Assembly (NCBI RefSeq): GCF_007970805.1
Contig: NZ_CP042433.1
Span: 2,790,001-2,854,000, forward strand
DNA length: 64,000 nucleotides
Reading direction: 5' to 3'
Source: Flavisolibacter ginsenosidimutans
GTDB lineage: Bacteria > Bacteroidota > Bacteroidia > Chitinophagales > Chitinophagaceae
Position numbers and translations under genes: made by a program. Position 1 is the stretch's first letter; each line of letters opens with the position of its first letter. This document shows, in pieces, positions 18,441 through 27,114 of the stretch. A model generated the notes under the pieces. That model was not told the origin of the DNA, did not search any database, and worked only from the letters and a program-made list of their open reading frames with translations.

Positions 18441-19217
18441 TTAGCGCTTAATGACGCTGAAAATAATGGCCAGGGTACTTACTATGCCGGTTATAAAGCT
18501 AATTCGCTGAGCGGTGGCTTGTTGTTCCTGTTGTTCGGATTTCCTTTTGGCCTGCTCAACAAAAACCACGTCGTTTTGCTGTAACCGGTAGTAAGGCGAT
18601 TGGAACAGGTCCTTCGAAGTAAGGTCAACGTAACCGGTTTCTACCTCACCGTTCTTTTCCCTTGCCACCCGCACCTTGCTTTTGTTGCCATAATCGGTTA
18701 TGTCACCCGACAGGCCCAACGCTTCAAGAATGGTAATGCGTTCGGTGGGCACAGCAAAGGAGCCCGGTGATCTTACCTCTCCCAACACGGTTACGCGGTA
18801 GTTTAAAAATCGCACGACCACCGAGGGGTTGGTTAATTCATTTTTAAACCGCTCACGGATAGCTTCAGCCAGTTGCGCCTTGGTCAACCCTTCCGCATGT
18901 AAACGCCCAATCCGGGGGTATTCAATGTCGCCGTTTTGATCAACCAAAAAACCGGCCATTGATGTAGTACTGCTGCTGCCCACTACGGTTTGCTCAGGCA
19001 AATTATAAGGAATGTCAGTGCGGGGATCGGCACTTTGGCTATAGACCTTTACAGAGAGAAGATCAGCTTTCTGAATGACGGGTTCTTGTACTGTCAGACG
19101 ATTGCCGGATGTATCTGTTGCATTTTGCAGATAGTTCGTATAGGCGGCTCCCTTTTGTGTTGTGCAGGCCGCTAAGCCAAAGAGACCGCCGAGCAGAAGA
19201 AGCGCTATTATCTTCAT
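18441..19217 (-). CDS. wza: Wza-like polysaccharide export lipoprotein
   Basis: A 258-residue secreted lipoprotein. The signal peptide MKIIALLLLGGLFGLAAC ends in a lipobox with Cys18. It is followed by a polysaccharide export domain (DLLSVKVYSQ, GDIEYPRIGRLHAEGLTKAQL) and an SLBB-like domain (VTVLGEVRSPGSFAVP). A hydrophobic C-terminus (FITGIVSTLAIIFSV) may cross the outer membrane as in Wza. I chose the ATG at 19215-19217; an in-frame TTG six codons upstream is less likely because it would put polar residues before the signal peptide. It is the first gene of the operon, with a promoter-like box about 130 bases upstream. Confidence 0.93.
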   Translation of the reverse strand: MKIIALLLLGGLFGLAACTTQKGAAYTNYLQNATDTSGNRLTVQEPVIQKADLLSVKVYSQSADPRTDIPYNLPEQTVVGSSSTTSMAGFLVDQNGDIEYPRIGRLHAEGLTKAQLAEAIRERFKNELTNPSVVVRFLNYRVTVLGEVRSPGSFAVPTERITILEALGLSGDITDYGNKSKVRVAREKNGEVETGYVDLTSKDLFQSPYYRLQQNDVVFVEQAKRKSEQQEQQATAQRISFITGIVSTLAIIFSVIKR

Positions 19218-19348
19218 GGGATTAGTTTGCCACAAGTATGCAGGCCATTAATCCTGTCGCCTTGCCGGACAGAAACGTAAGGCTTCGCCCTCCTCGGTCA
19301 CATTGGTTTTTGCAAACGAGATAACGGATACTCTTTTTTCAGGCGGTG

Positions 19349-19385
19349 CAAATATAGGTTTTGTTGCAACCCGACAGGCTGCAAA
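19349..19385 (-). promoter_or_regulatory. candidate promoter of the polysaccharide operon
   Basis: Read on the minus strand, TATATTTG (19349-19356) is an exact match to the Bacteroidota -7 box TAnnTTTG, preceded by TTTG at 19382-19385. The 25-base spacing is longer than the usual 17-23, which weakens the case. It would leave an untranslated leader of roughly 120 bases before the wza-like ATG, long enough for regulation such as processive antitermination, though I see no specific element in it. The rest of the 315-base gap 19218-19532 shows no gene. Confidence 0.5.
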
Positions 19386-19532
19386 AAAGGCGGAAAACGA
19401 AGGCGTTATTCAAAGAAAACGTGAAGATGTTTTATTTTCGCGCAGCCAAGCCGGAGGCTGAGAAGCGTTTGCCCAAGGACTTAGTTTTCTTCCCCAAAAC
19501 GATTTGCTACATTTAACGCAAATCTTGCTGTT

Positions 19533-20774
19533 TTGAACCAACGTTATTATTCGCTCGATGTTTTTCGCGGCGCTACCGTATGCCTGATGATACTTGTGAA
19601 CAACCCCGGAAGCTGGGACTACATTTACAGTCCGCTAGAACACGCTACCTGGCACGGCCTTACGCCAACCGATTTGGTTTTCCCCTTCTTTTTATTTGCC
19701 GTCGGCAATGCCATGGCTTTTGTGATGCCGCGGTTGGAGCAAGGCGGCGATGCCCTTTTTTGGAAGAAGGTAATTAAACGCAGCCTGCTCATTTACGGCA
19801 TCGGTCTTTTTTTGGCCTGGTGGCCTTTTGTGCGGTGGCAGGGAAATGATCTGCTCGGAAACGGCTGGACCTGGATAAATGCGGAAGGGAAATTAACCGG
19901 CGTCAGGGTGCTGGGTGTATTGCAGCGGATTGCGATTTGTTATTTTTTTGGCTCCATCATCGTGTATTATCTTAAAGTAAGAGGCAGTTTTTTAGCAGGC
20001 CTTCTTCTGCTACTGCTTTATTGGCTGCTTACCTATTCGCTTGGCGAACCCGGTGATCCGTACAGCAAGGCGGGCTACTTTGGTAACAGAATAGACGAGG
20101 CAATTCTTACGCTGCCGCACATGTACCAAGGCGAAGCCTACAAACTAAACGGCGTCGTTCGTCCCTTTGATCCCGAGGGATTAATGAGCACTCTTCCGGC
20201 CATCGTAAATGTGATTTTTGGCTTTTTGGTGGGCGATTACATCCGCAAAAGAGGGAAGCACATTGAGACCATGACCGATAGCGCAGTAAAAGGTTTCGAG
20301 ATCTATCAAACGCTGACAATTTTGTTTATTGCGGCGGTAGGTTTTCTCCTTACTGGTTACGTGTGGGATCTAAGTTTTCCAGTGAACAAAAGAATCTGGA
20401 CAAGTTCTTACGTAGTGGTAACAACAGGCATGGCCATCGCCATCCTGGCTACGCTGGTTTATTTCATCGAAGTAAAAGGCGTTCGCGCCTGGTGGACAAA
20501 ATTTTTCGACGTGTTTGGAAAGAACGCCTTGTTCGTGTTTGCGTTAAGCGCTTTTTTACCAAGAGGGCTCAGGCTGATACGCATACCCAACGGCATGGAT
20601 GCCAAAGGCAATACCCTGTACACAAACCCCTGGAGCATTTTATACGAAAAGGTTTATCAACACGTGCCGGGCGACCCGAGAATCGGTTCGCTGCTTTTTG
20701 CGCTTACCGTCATTGCCTTTATGTGGGCCGTTTGTTATTGGCTTGACAAGAAGCGAATTTATATCAAGGTTTAG
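19533..20774 (+). CDS. membrane acyltransferase, NagX/HGSNAT-like (DUF5009)
   Basis: A 413-residue integral membrane protein with about 10-11 hydrophobic segments. The N-terminus RYYSLDVFRGATVCLMILVNN and PTDLVFPFFLFAVG are the signature of the YeiB/HGSNAT group, which moves acetyl groups across the membrane to glucosamine-type sugars; bacterial NagX genes often sit with N-acetylglucosamine use. The start is TTG at 19533: no in-frame ATG precedes the conserved SLDVFRG, and this position gives the family's usual N-terminus. It is divergent from the polysaccharide operon. The substrate is not determined by sequence. Confidence 0.88.
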   Translation: MNQRYYSLDVFRGATVCLMILVNNPGSWDYIYSPLEHATWHGLTPTDLVFPFFLFAVGNAMAFVMPRLEQGGDALFWKKVIKRSLLIYGIGLFLAWWPFVRWQGNDLLGNGWTWINAEGKLTGVRVLGVLQRIAICYFFGSIIVYYLKVRGSFLAGLLLLLLYWLLTYSLGEPGDPYSKAGYFGNRIDEAILTLPHMYQGEAYKLNGVVRPFDPEGLMSTLPAIVNVIFGFLVGDYIRKRGKHIETMTDSAVKGFEIYQTLTILFIAAVGFLLTGYVWDLSFPVNKRIWTSSYVVVTTGMAIAILATLVYFIEVKGVRAWWTKFFDVFGKNALFVFALSAFLPRGLRLIRIPNGMDAKGNTLYTNPWSILYEKVYQHVPGDPRIGSLLFALTVIAFMWAVCYWLDKKRIYIKV

Positions 20775-20944
20775 TCACAGGTTACAACTTGAAGGAGGCC
20801 TTGGGATTGAACAATTGCCAACAAGAAGACCTTTTGTTAAAGATGCAAAAACACACTTATGCACCCGCTTTACTGCGCCACAGTCTAATCAAAAAGTTGG
20901 TCTTTTTCAAAGCATTAATTGTTTCGTTACAACGATTCTAATAA

Positions 20945-22669
20945 TCACGGTGTTTGTTTTCGGCAAGAAGGCCTTAAAGTCGGCACTTGGACTGTCTGTA
21001 TTGTCTCTTTAGAACGGTCGTTGTACGTTGCTTCATAGCCACCGGCAACAGCACGTAATCGAATGGCAGCTTTGCGCGATTCGCCCGGCTTGAGGTTTCT
21101 CACATCAACACCGTTTTCGTAGAACGGTCCATTTAACTTGCTGCCTTCCGAACGATAGGGTTTTCCTTCCGGGTAAGGCGTCACTTTTTTGTTCACACCG
21201 TAAAACCGACCGTTCATGTAGTCCAATGGATAGACACCTGACCCGGCTGCGCTATCACGCAAAAAAGTACAATCGTAAAAACTGAAGTCATATCCGCCAT
21301 AGACCGTGCCGCGGTGTGCAGAATTAAACGTGCATTGGCGAAAGGTGGCCTGTCCTCCGGCACCCAAATCCAAAACATAGGTGCCGTACACTTTTCCACT
21401 CGGAGACAGAGCAGTGTCCATCGTAAAGAGACAATTTTTGAACGTTGCGTTGTTTGGATCATCCGGCCCTGTACTGCCGGCTGTTTTTAACGCTACCGAA
21501 GAGCCGATGATGGTGCAGTTTTCCCAAAGCATTCGGCGACTGAGCCCATAGATTGCGGGCCCGTTTACCGCCACAATTTTTGCGTTGCGAATGGTTACAT
21601 CCGATGTGGCAACAGCGTTATCATTGACAATCCCTACCCCACGTGCAGTGTTGCCCACGTAGATGCTTTCAAAGAGGCCGTTTTTAATTAGGCCGAGTTC
21701 CGCTTCTATGTCAACGCCGGCATTCGGTGCGGTGATGAGTTTCTTGCCGGTGCCGCGGTTTACAACCTGGCCGCCATTGATGAACGAAGAGTTTGTGCAA
21801 CGAAGATGATTGCCACCCGTCCAGCTAAACGCATTGCGGCTACAACCGTCGCCTACAAAATTATCGATGTTGATTTGCTTGATAACTTTTGTGGTATCGG
21901 TCACAGAGTTACCAACCATCAGTCCGTCTCGTCCAAAGTGACGGGCATTGACATTGCTCACGGTAATGCTGCCGTTATAAAATGCAGCAATGCCGTCTGC
22001 CTCCAATTGAATTTCTACGTCGCCCCAGTAGCCACCAACAATCAGGTTCTCAGCGTTGCCGTCCAACAATAAGTTTTTTATTTCAATAGATTTATTGTTT
22101 TCGAACCAAAAGAACGTGCAGGGATAAGCCCTGTAATCAGCAATTGTAAAACCGCCCGGCAAAGCGTCGTGCCGCAGGCCCGCTGCGGGATCAAAACTCC
22201 CGAAGTGCATGCCGTCTTTCAATCGGATGGTTGCGCCGTGGCCGTCCACAACAACCGGTTTTGTACACCCGTGCAAATTCAATAGTCGCTGGCCAATATA
22301 ACTGTATCCTTTTCCCTTTGTACCGGCAAAACTTTCCGTGCCCACCGTGTAATTTCCTTTCTCTATGTGCAGTGTAATACCGCCTGAAAGGCCGTTGATC
22401 AGGTCGGAAATTCGCTGCATGGCTTTGGTATTCTGTGCTGCAGATGCAGAAGGAAGGAAACCAAAGCTTGCTGCGTAAACATCTCGGTTCTGGAATCCGC
22501 TTGCCAAATTCAATGTGCCGGGAGGTGGTGCGCTGCAGGCCGCAGCAAGGAAGAGGTTCGTTACCAAAGCACCGCCCGGTGCATAGCTGCCTTCGACAAA
22601 CGAACGTGTCGTTTGCTGCCCGTTGGAAAAAAGCGAGAAAAGAAAGAAGATCGAAAAGATTTTTTTCAT
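20945..22669 (-). CDS. secreted right-handed beta-helix protein
   Basis: A 574-residue protein with a signal peptide (MKKIFSIFFLFSLFSNG). After an N-terminal segment that resembles a pectate-lyase/phage tailspike leader (ITLHIEKGNYTVGT, VVVDGHGATIRLKDG) it shows many short strand-turn repeats (IEIKNLLLDGN, ITVSNVNARHFGRDGL, VTIRNAKIVAVNG, ATFRQCTFNSAHRG), typical of a parallel beta helix. Such proteins are commonly polysaccharide lyases, epimerases or glycosidases, but I see no clear catalytic signature. No T9SS C-terminal domain is visible. It is convergent with the acyltransferase gene. Function is unknown beyond a probable glycan-related role. Confidence 0.8.
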   Translation of the reverse strand: MKKIFSIFFLFSLFSNGQQTTRSFVEGSYAPGGALVTNLFLAAACSAPPPGTLNLASGFQNRDVYAASFGFLPSASAAQNTKAMQRISDLINGLSGGITLHIEKGNYTVGTESFAGTKGKGYSYIGQRLLNLHGCTKPVVVDGHGATIRLKDGMHFGSFDPAAGLRHDALPGGFTIADYRAYPCTFFWFENNKSIEIKNLLLDGNAENLIVGGYWGDVEIQLEADGIAAFYNGSITVSNVNARHFGRDGLMVGNSVTDTTKVIKQINIDNFVGDGCSRNAFSWTGGNHLRCTNSSFINGGQVVNRGTGKKLITAPNAGVDIEAELGLIKNGLFESIYVGNTARGVGIVNDNAVATSDVTIRNAKIVAVNGPAIYGLSRRMLWENCTIIGSSVALKTAGSTGPDDPNNATFKNCLFTMDTALSPSGKVYGTYVLDLGAGGQATFRQCTFNSAHRGTVYGGYDFSFYDCTFLRDSAAGSGVYPLDYMNGRFYGVNKKVTPYPEGKPYRSEGSKLNGPFYENGVDVRNLKPGESRKAAIRLRAVAGGYEATYNDRSKETIQTVQVPTLRPSCRKQTP

Positions 22670-22983
22670 GGCCTTTCAAATAGTATTGAATTGTTTTATG
22701 CCCCGAAATGTACAGGATGTCGGTCGTTGTTGCGCTACAGGTGAGCGTGAAATTTCTGACAATTTTGGTGCGCCGATAATTTCCTCAAACGAACAAAGAT
22801 CAGGGAACTTCTGAGTGGCAGAACGTTAAAGCAGCAAGGCAATTGAGCAAATTTCTAAAGGCTGAAAATTTAAGCTTTGAATACAAGTTTTTAGAGAAGA
22901 ACTTCAATAGAAGAAAGCAAGCTTAATCAAGTTTGAGCAAATAAAGATGAAGTGTAACCAGGGTTTGCTTCTTTATTCCCTTC

Positions 22984-23223
22984 TTAGGCCTTAGTTATGA
23001 AAAAAGCAACCGGCTCTGCCAGCTGCTTTCCTTTTATTCCAACGATAAATACAAAAGTATAATTCTCACCATTATTGCCATAGCAGGACAAACCGACAAC
23101 TTTTCCCGGGCGATACCAATCGTTAAATTTTTCTCTGTAAAACCCTCTATGCCTCGTTGCCCACAGATGCTGCATAGATGGTAAATGGGCAGAGCATGGA
23201 TAGTGTATGAAACCGGCGTACAT
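22984..23223 (-). CDS. doubtful small ORF in gene-poor gap
   Basis: A 79-residue frame starting at an ATG that directly follows an in-frame stop. The C-terminal half (FNDWYRPGKVVGLSCYG, NYTFVFIVGIKGKQLAEP) has a protein-like alternation of hydrophobic and polar residues; the N-terminal half is rich in His, Trp and Arg and less convincing. It could be a small gene, the 3' remnant of a decayed gene, or chance. The surrounding 22670-23692 interval holds no other feature I can support. Confidence 0.28.
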   Translation of the reverse strand: MYAGFIHYPCSAHLPSMQHLWATRHRGFYREKFNDWYRPGKVVGLSCYGNNGENYTFVFIVGIKGKQLAEPVAFFITKA

Positions 23224-23692
23224 CTACAATAAAAAGGGAACGCAGAATATCTTAAATTCAGGAAGCGCTTACTTTAAATTCGAACCAACTTTTATTGAGG
23301 CTGTTCTACAACTTGCCAGAAAATTACAAACGTGTGCCCGGTATTCCGTTGCCGCTGTTTGATGTCAAACATAAGCCTAACGTACAAAACAAGCATCCGC
23401 GATTTACGGAACAAGGCTTTTCTTCCGCAAGCAATCGAAACGGTTTCGTTCAATTCTTGTTTCAACTTAATTGCCCGCAGAAGCCCTGCCTCAGGTTACA
23501 CAACTTGGTTTTACAAAAAATCATATCTATACTTGTTCTTTCATCATCGTTTTTTGACCGCTCCCTTTTAAACGATTGACTTCCGTTTGTTTCAGTGCGC
23601 ACAGCCCTTGAACCTTCCAGAACTACCCTTCGAAAAATACCCTTTATCCAACCCTGTGCTTATCGTTTGCACCACCTCAAAACCCAACGCAT

Positions 23693-24274
23693 ATGACACT
23701 TGGACAAGTAAAAGAAACCACCTGCGCCGCTACACCTTGTGCGGATAAATTCCTTCCTTACATCAACGATACCTGCGACAAATACGGCATCAACACGCCG
23801 GCCCGCCAGTTGTGTTTTCTGGCGCAGGTTGGCCATGAAAGCGCCGGCCTTTTTTATACCGAGGAATTGGCCTCCGGCGATGCTTACGAAAACAGAAAAG
23901 ATTTGGGCAACACGCAGCCGGGCGACGGCCGCAAATACAAAGGCCGCGGCCTCATTCAAATTACGGGGCGCAACAATTACAAAACCATCGGCGACAGCTT
24001 TGGCGTTGATTTTATCAACAATCCTACGCTGCTTGGCGCAAAAAACGCAAACCTCTGTTCGCCCGACCAACTGAAGTATGCCGCCATGAGTGCGGGTTGG
24101 TTCTGGAACTCGCGAAAACTAAACGACATTGCCGACAAGATTGACATTAAGAAGCCCATTGACCAGGGCGATAATTTGACGCATTACATTGAGATGACGA
24201 AGAAAATAAACGGTGGCACAAACGGCCTTGCGGATCGTGTGAACCGTTTTAAAATCGGCGCAAAATTCTTTTAA
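23693..24274 (+). CDS. GH19 chitinase/endolysin-like glycoside hydrolase
   Basis: A 193-residue single-domain GH19 enzyme. VGHESAGLFYTEE carries the catalytic Glu49 with a second acidic pair about eight residues on, and KYKGRGLIQITGRNNY is the family's substrate-cleft signature. GH19 enzymes cleave chitin or, in phage endolysins and related bacterial enzymes, peptidoglycan. There is no signal peptide and no binding domain, which favours an endolysin-like or specially exported enzyme over a classical secreted chitinase. It starts ATGACACTTG, and is followed 76 bases later by a lipoprotein gene, suggesting a small functional unit. Confidence 0.9.
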   Translation: MTLGQVKETTCAATPCADKFLPYINDTCDKYGINTPARQLCFLAQVGHESAGLFYTEELASGDAYENRKDLGNTQPGDGRKYKGRGLIQITGRNNYKTIGDSFGVDFINNPTLLGAKNANLCSPDQLKYAAMSAGWFWNSRKLNDIADKIDIKKPIDQGDNLTHYIEMTKKINGGTNGLADRVNRFKIGAKFF

Positions 24275-24350
24275 GTAAGGAAACAATATTTTCCCGAAAC
24301 TCAGAGCAAAAAATAGAAACGCAATTGCAGGCTGGTATTAAAAAAGAAAG

Positions 24351-24944
24351 ATGAAAATTATTTTTCAATGGGTTGTTCTCGCTTTGTTGTTTGCAGGTTG
24401 CGCAACCGTTCCACCGGGCTCGGTAAGCTTAGCCGGTGCTTTGCAAACCGAAGGCACGCGGATGCACGAACTCAATCTGCGCTTGCTGAACAATTTATTC
24501 GCCGAAAAGCGAAGGGCACTGGAAAACGTTTTATCCGACCAATACGCTTCGTCGCTTATTGACCACGCCTTTGAGCTGAGTCCAAACATCAGCAAAGCCG
24601 ACTTCCCCGATTTTTTAAAAGCGGTGACGAAGAAACTGATCACAAAAAGAGATTCGTTGGTAAACGTGTTGGAAACTGAAAAGACAAGAATTGCCGACCG
24701 GCTAAACGAAGATTACAACGCCTTCACTACGGTTTCCATTTCTTTAAAACTCATGCTGGCATCGGCTGTTAAAGTGGACCAACAAAGGCAGGCAGCATTG
24801 GATCAGGCAAAAACGTTGACGAACAACAAAGTTGATTTTGTTGCCATCGAAAATGCGCTTGATGATTTTATTAATTCGGCAGGAAAGGTTGGCGCAGACG
24901 TGAGCGGATTCAAAACCAAGATTGACGGACTTTTAAAAAAATGA
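24351..24944 (+). CDS. lipoprotein of unknown function
   Basis: A 197-residue protein with a lipoprotein signal peptide (lipobox LFAGC, Cys17). The mature part is almost entirely alpha-helical with heptad-like spacing (AEKRRALENVLSDQYA, LVNVLETEKTRIADRL), so it may form a coiled-coil bundle on the periplasmic face of a membrane. I do not recognise a family. It lies between the GH19 gene and an 88-residue protein gene that begins only 4 bases after it, so all three are probably co-transcribed. Confidence 0.8.
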   Translation: MKIIFQWVVLALLFAGCATVPPGSVSLAGALQTEGTRMHELNLRLLNNLFAEKRRALENVLSDQYASSLIDHAFELSPNISKADFPDFLKAVTKKLITKRDSLVNVLETEKTRIADRLNEDYNAFTTVSISLKLMLASAVKVDQQRQAALDQAKTLTNNKVDFVAIENALDDFINSAGKVGADVSGFKTKIDGLLKK

Positions 24945-24948
24945 AACC

Positions 24949-25215
24949 ATGCCCAATAAATTTGATAAACTCGTTAATGAAGCAGCACGCAGAACGGATG
25001 CAGAGTTCAGTAATCAATTTACAAGTTTAACGAGGCTAACCGACGACGATACAGAAAAACTCATTAACGACACCGGCATCAGCAAAGAAGACTTGGCAAA
25101 GGTTTTAAAAGAAGTGAAAGACGCCACCGCAAGCAACGAACAAAAAGCTGCGGCCATACAAAACATCAACAACGGCGTATCAGCCTTGGTAGCGATTGCG
25201 AAAAAATTTCTTTGA
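24949..25215 (+). CDS. small helical protein of unknown function
   Basis: An 88-residue soluble protein rich in Asp, Lys and Ala without a signal peptide. Residues about 32-70 (DTEKLINDTGISKEDLAKVLKE, EQKAAAIQNINNGV) look like two or three amphipathic helices. It starts 4 bases after the lipoprotein stop, giving strong reason to think it is translated with it. Not recognised. Given the GH19 gene upstream it might be an accessory or protective partner, which is only a guess. Confidence 0.72.
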   Translation: MPNKFDKLVNEAARRTDAEFSNQFTSLTRLTDDDTEKLINDTGISKEDLAKVLKEVKDATASNEQKAAAIQNINNGVSALVAIAKKFL

Positions 25216-25228
25216 AAAAGTGAGGCGC

Positions 25229-25303
25229 GAAACGTCAAACGTGAAACAGAAATGAACGAAAGTTTGAAAGCCATCTTGTTTCACTTCTCACGTTTGACGT
25301 TTC
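25229..25303. repeat. perfect 15-bp inverted repeat between convergent genes
   Basis: GAAACGTCAAACGTG at 25229-25243 is the exact reverse complement of CACGTTTGACGTTTC at 25289-25303, separated by 45 bases. Additional copies of the same words (GTGAAAC, TCTCAC, TTTCACC) flank both arms. It lies between the 88-residue protein gene and recN, which converge, so it may act as a two-way transcription end or mRNA stabiliser. The same words recur as a single arm near 28092-28116. Confidence 0.85.
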
Positions 25304-25323
25304 ACCAAATCGCTTACCAAACA

Positions 25324-26982
25324 TCAATTCATCACCATTTCTCTTGCATTCTCCAACGCCGCAGCGGTTGGTCTTTCGCCGCTCATCATGCGGGCAATGG
25401 CCACAATGCGTTCGTCGGTATTCAGCAGGCGCACACCGGTTCGGATCGAATCGTTTTGCAAATCTTTGTACACCAAATAATGCGCATCGGCTTTGCCGGC
25501 AATTTGCGGCTGGTGCGTGATGCAAATCACTTGTCGCGCCGCTGCTAGCTCTTTCATGATAATGCCGACTTGTTTTGCGGCTTCGCCGGAAATACCCGTG
25601 TCAATTTCATCGAAAATGAGCGTGGGCATGTCCATGGACGTGGCAACAAGCGATTTAATGCAAAGCATTAAGCGGCTTAATTCACCGCCGCTGGCTACTT
25701 TGCGCAAAGGCTGAAACTGTTCTTTTTTATTGGCGTCAAACAAAAATTCTATCGCATCAAAACCCGTTGAATTCAGCGGTGCTTTTGAAACATCTACTTT
25801 AATTCTTGCGTTGGGCATTCCCACTTGCGCCAGCATTTTGTTCACCTGTGTTTCAAGCGGTTTCACCTGCGCTTTGCGAGCTGCGGAAATTTTCGCGGCT
25901 AAGCTTTCTGCTTGCTGCAAGGAGTCTGCGTATTTTTTTTCGGCCGCATTTATCGCATCGTCAATGTTTAATACGGCTTGCAATTTTGAATGGAGATTGT
26001 TGCGGATTTCAACGAGTTCGTTTGTTGCAGAAACAGCGTGTTTTTTTAGTAAGCGATAACCCAACGACAATCGTTCGTTAATGGCCTCCAATCGTTCTGC
26101 ATCGGAGTTTATGTGATTGCTAATGCGGTCAAGTTCATCGGCAATGTCCTGCAGTTCGATGTAGGAAGATTGCAACCTTTCGGTAAGCGCAGGTAATTCG
26201 GGATGCAGTTCGGCAAAGGCTTGCAAACTGCTCAACATGGTTTTCAATTGCCGCACCACCGGCTCTTCGCTCTCGGCTAAATCAAAGTAGGCTTTACTCA
26301 AAGCGTTCTTGATACCTTCGGCGTTGGAAAGCAGCCTTAATTCGGTGTCCAGGTCTTCCAACTCATTCGTTGTAAACCCGGCTTCTTCTAACTCGTTAAA
26401 CTGGAACTGGTGATAATCGAATTCCTTTTCAAACTGCGTCTTTTGTTCTTTTAAAGCCTCCAATTCACGCCGCGCTGTTTGCGAAGAAGAAAAGATTTGT
26501 CCGTATTGATGAAGGGTTGAAAAATTACCGGCCAGTGCGTCCAGCACTTCGCGTTGAAAATCGCTTTCACCCAATTCAAGCGTATCAAATTGCTGGTGCA
26601 AATCCACCAACAATGAACTCAATTCATTTAGCTGCGAAAGATTGACCGGCGTGTCGTTGATAAAAGCCCTCGATTTTCCGCTTGGTGCAATCTCTCTTCG
26701 CACCACCAGTTCGTCGGCAATATCCAGTTCGTTTTCTTTAAAAAAAGCCAACACATGGTCATCGGCCGCCTCTTCTTTAAAGCAGCCTTCAACGATGCAC
26801 TTTTTTTCTTTGTCATGAAGCACGGCACCCTCGGCCCGTTGGCCCAAAATCAATCCCAATGCACCAACGATGATGGATTTGCCCGCGCCGGTTTCGCCGG
26901 TAATGACGTTTAATTTGGATGAAAACTCTACCTCCAACCGTTCAATAATCGCGTAGTTCCTGATGGATAATCGGCTCAACAT
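25324..26982 (-). CDS. recN: DNA repair protein RecN
   Basis: A 552-residue SMC-like ATPase of the usual RecN length. The N-terminus MLSRLSIRNYAIIERLEVEF and Walker A GETGAGKS near residue 33 bind ATP; a long central coiled coil follows; the C-terminal ABC part has LSRLMLCIKSL (signature) and LIFDEIDTGISG (Walker B). RecN acts at DNA double-strand breaks, helping bring ends together for RecA-dependent repair. The ATG at 26980-26982 gives the standard N-terminus; the frame extends 32 codons further upstream without family similarity. It lies downstream of the zinc-ribbon gene but a terminator-like hairpin (27024-27052) separates them. Confidence 0.96.
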   Translation of the reverse strand: MLSRLSIRNYAIIERLEVEFSSKLNVITGETGAGKSIIVGALGLILGQRAEGAVLHDKEKKCIVEGCFKEEAADDHVLAFFKENELDIADELVVRREIAPSGKSRAFINDTPVNLSQLNELSSLLVDLHQQFDTLELGESDFQREVLDALAGNFSTLHQYGQIFSSSQTARRELEALKEQKTQFEKEFDYHQFQFNELEEAGFTTNELEDLDTELRLLSNAEGIKNALSKAYFDLAESEEPVVRQLKTMLSSLQAFAELHPELPALTERLQSSYIELQDIADELDRISNHINSDAERLEAINERLSLGYRLLKKHAVSATNELVEIRNNLHSKLQAVLNIDDAINAAEKKYADSLQQAESLAAKISAARKAQVKPLETQVNKMLAQVGMPNARIKVDVSKAPLNSTGFDAIEFLFDANKKEQFQPLRKVASGGELSRLMLCIKSLVATSMDMPTLIFDEIDTGISGEAAKQVGIIMKELAAARQVICITHQPQIAGKADAHYLVYKDLQNDSIRTGVRLLNTDERIVAIARMMSGERPTAAALENAREMVMN

Positions 26983-27023
26983 AATCGGCCGACAAATTAG
27001 TTCAAATTCAGGTTGCGGATAAT

Positions 27024-27052
27024 AAAAAAGCTTCCCGTTTTGCGGAAAGCTT
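27024..27052 (-). terminator. intrinsic terminator after the zinc-ribbon gene
   Basis: On the minus strand the sequence AAGCTTTCCG-caaaa-CGGGAAGCTT followed by TTTTT forms a 10-bp stem (one G-U pair) with a 5-base loop and a T run. It lies after the zinc-ribbon gene and before recN, so it should end or reduce read-through into recN. Confidence 0.85.
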
Positions 27053-27074
27053 CTGCTAAAATTTTGGGTGCAAT

Positions 27075-27114
27075 CCACGGTCCACAGTCAACTGTCGACG
27101 GTAGACTGTGAACT
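27075..27114. repeat. small inverted repeat at the zinc-ribbon gene 3' end
   Basis: CACAGTC (27083-27089) pairs with GACTGTG (27104-27110), with related words CCACGG, ACTGTCGAC and GTAGACTG between and beside them. The tract ends at the stop codon of the zinc-ribbon gene. It has the same style as other short-word tracts in the window but a different word. Confidence 0.5.

Noticed and set aside
20599..21012. Plus-strand 137-codon frame at the acyltransferase 3' end
   Set aside because: Overlaps the acyltransferase and beta-helix genes; its composition is shadow-like and it has no family motif.
23295..23579. Plus-strand 94-codon frame before the GH19 gene
   Set aside because: No recognisable motif, irregular composition, and an overlapping frame of equal length; treated as chance in a gene-poor gap.
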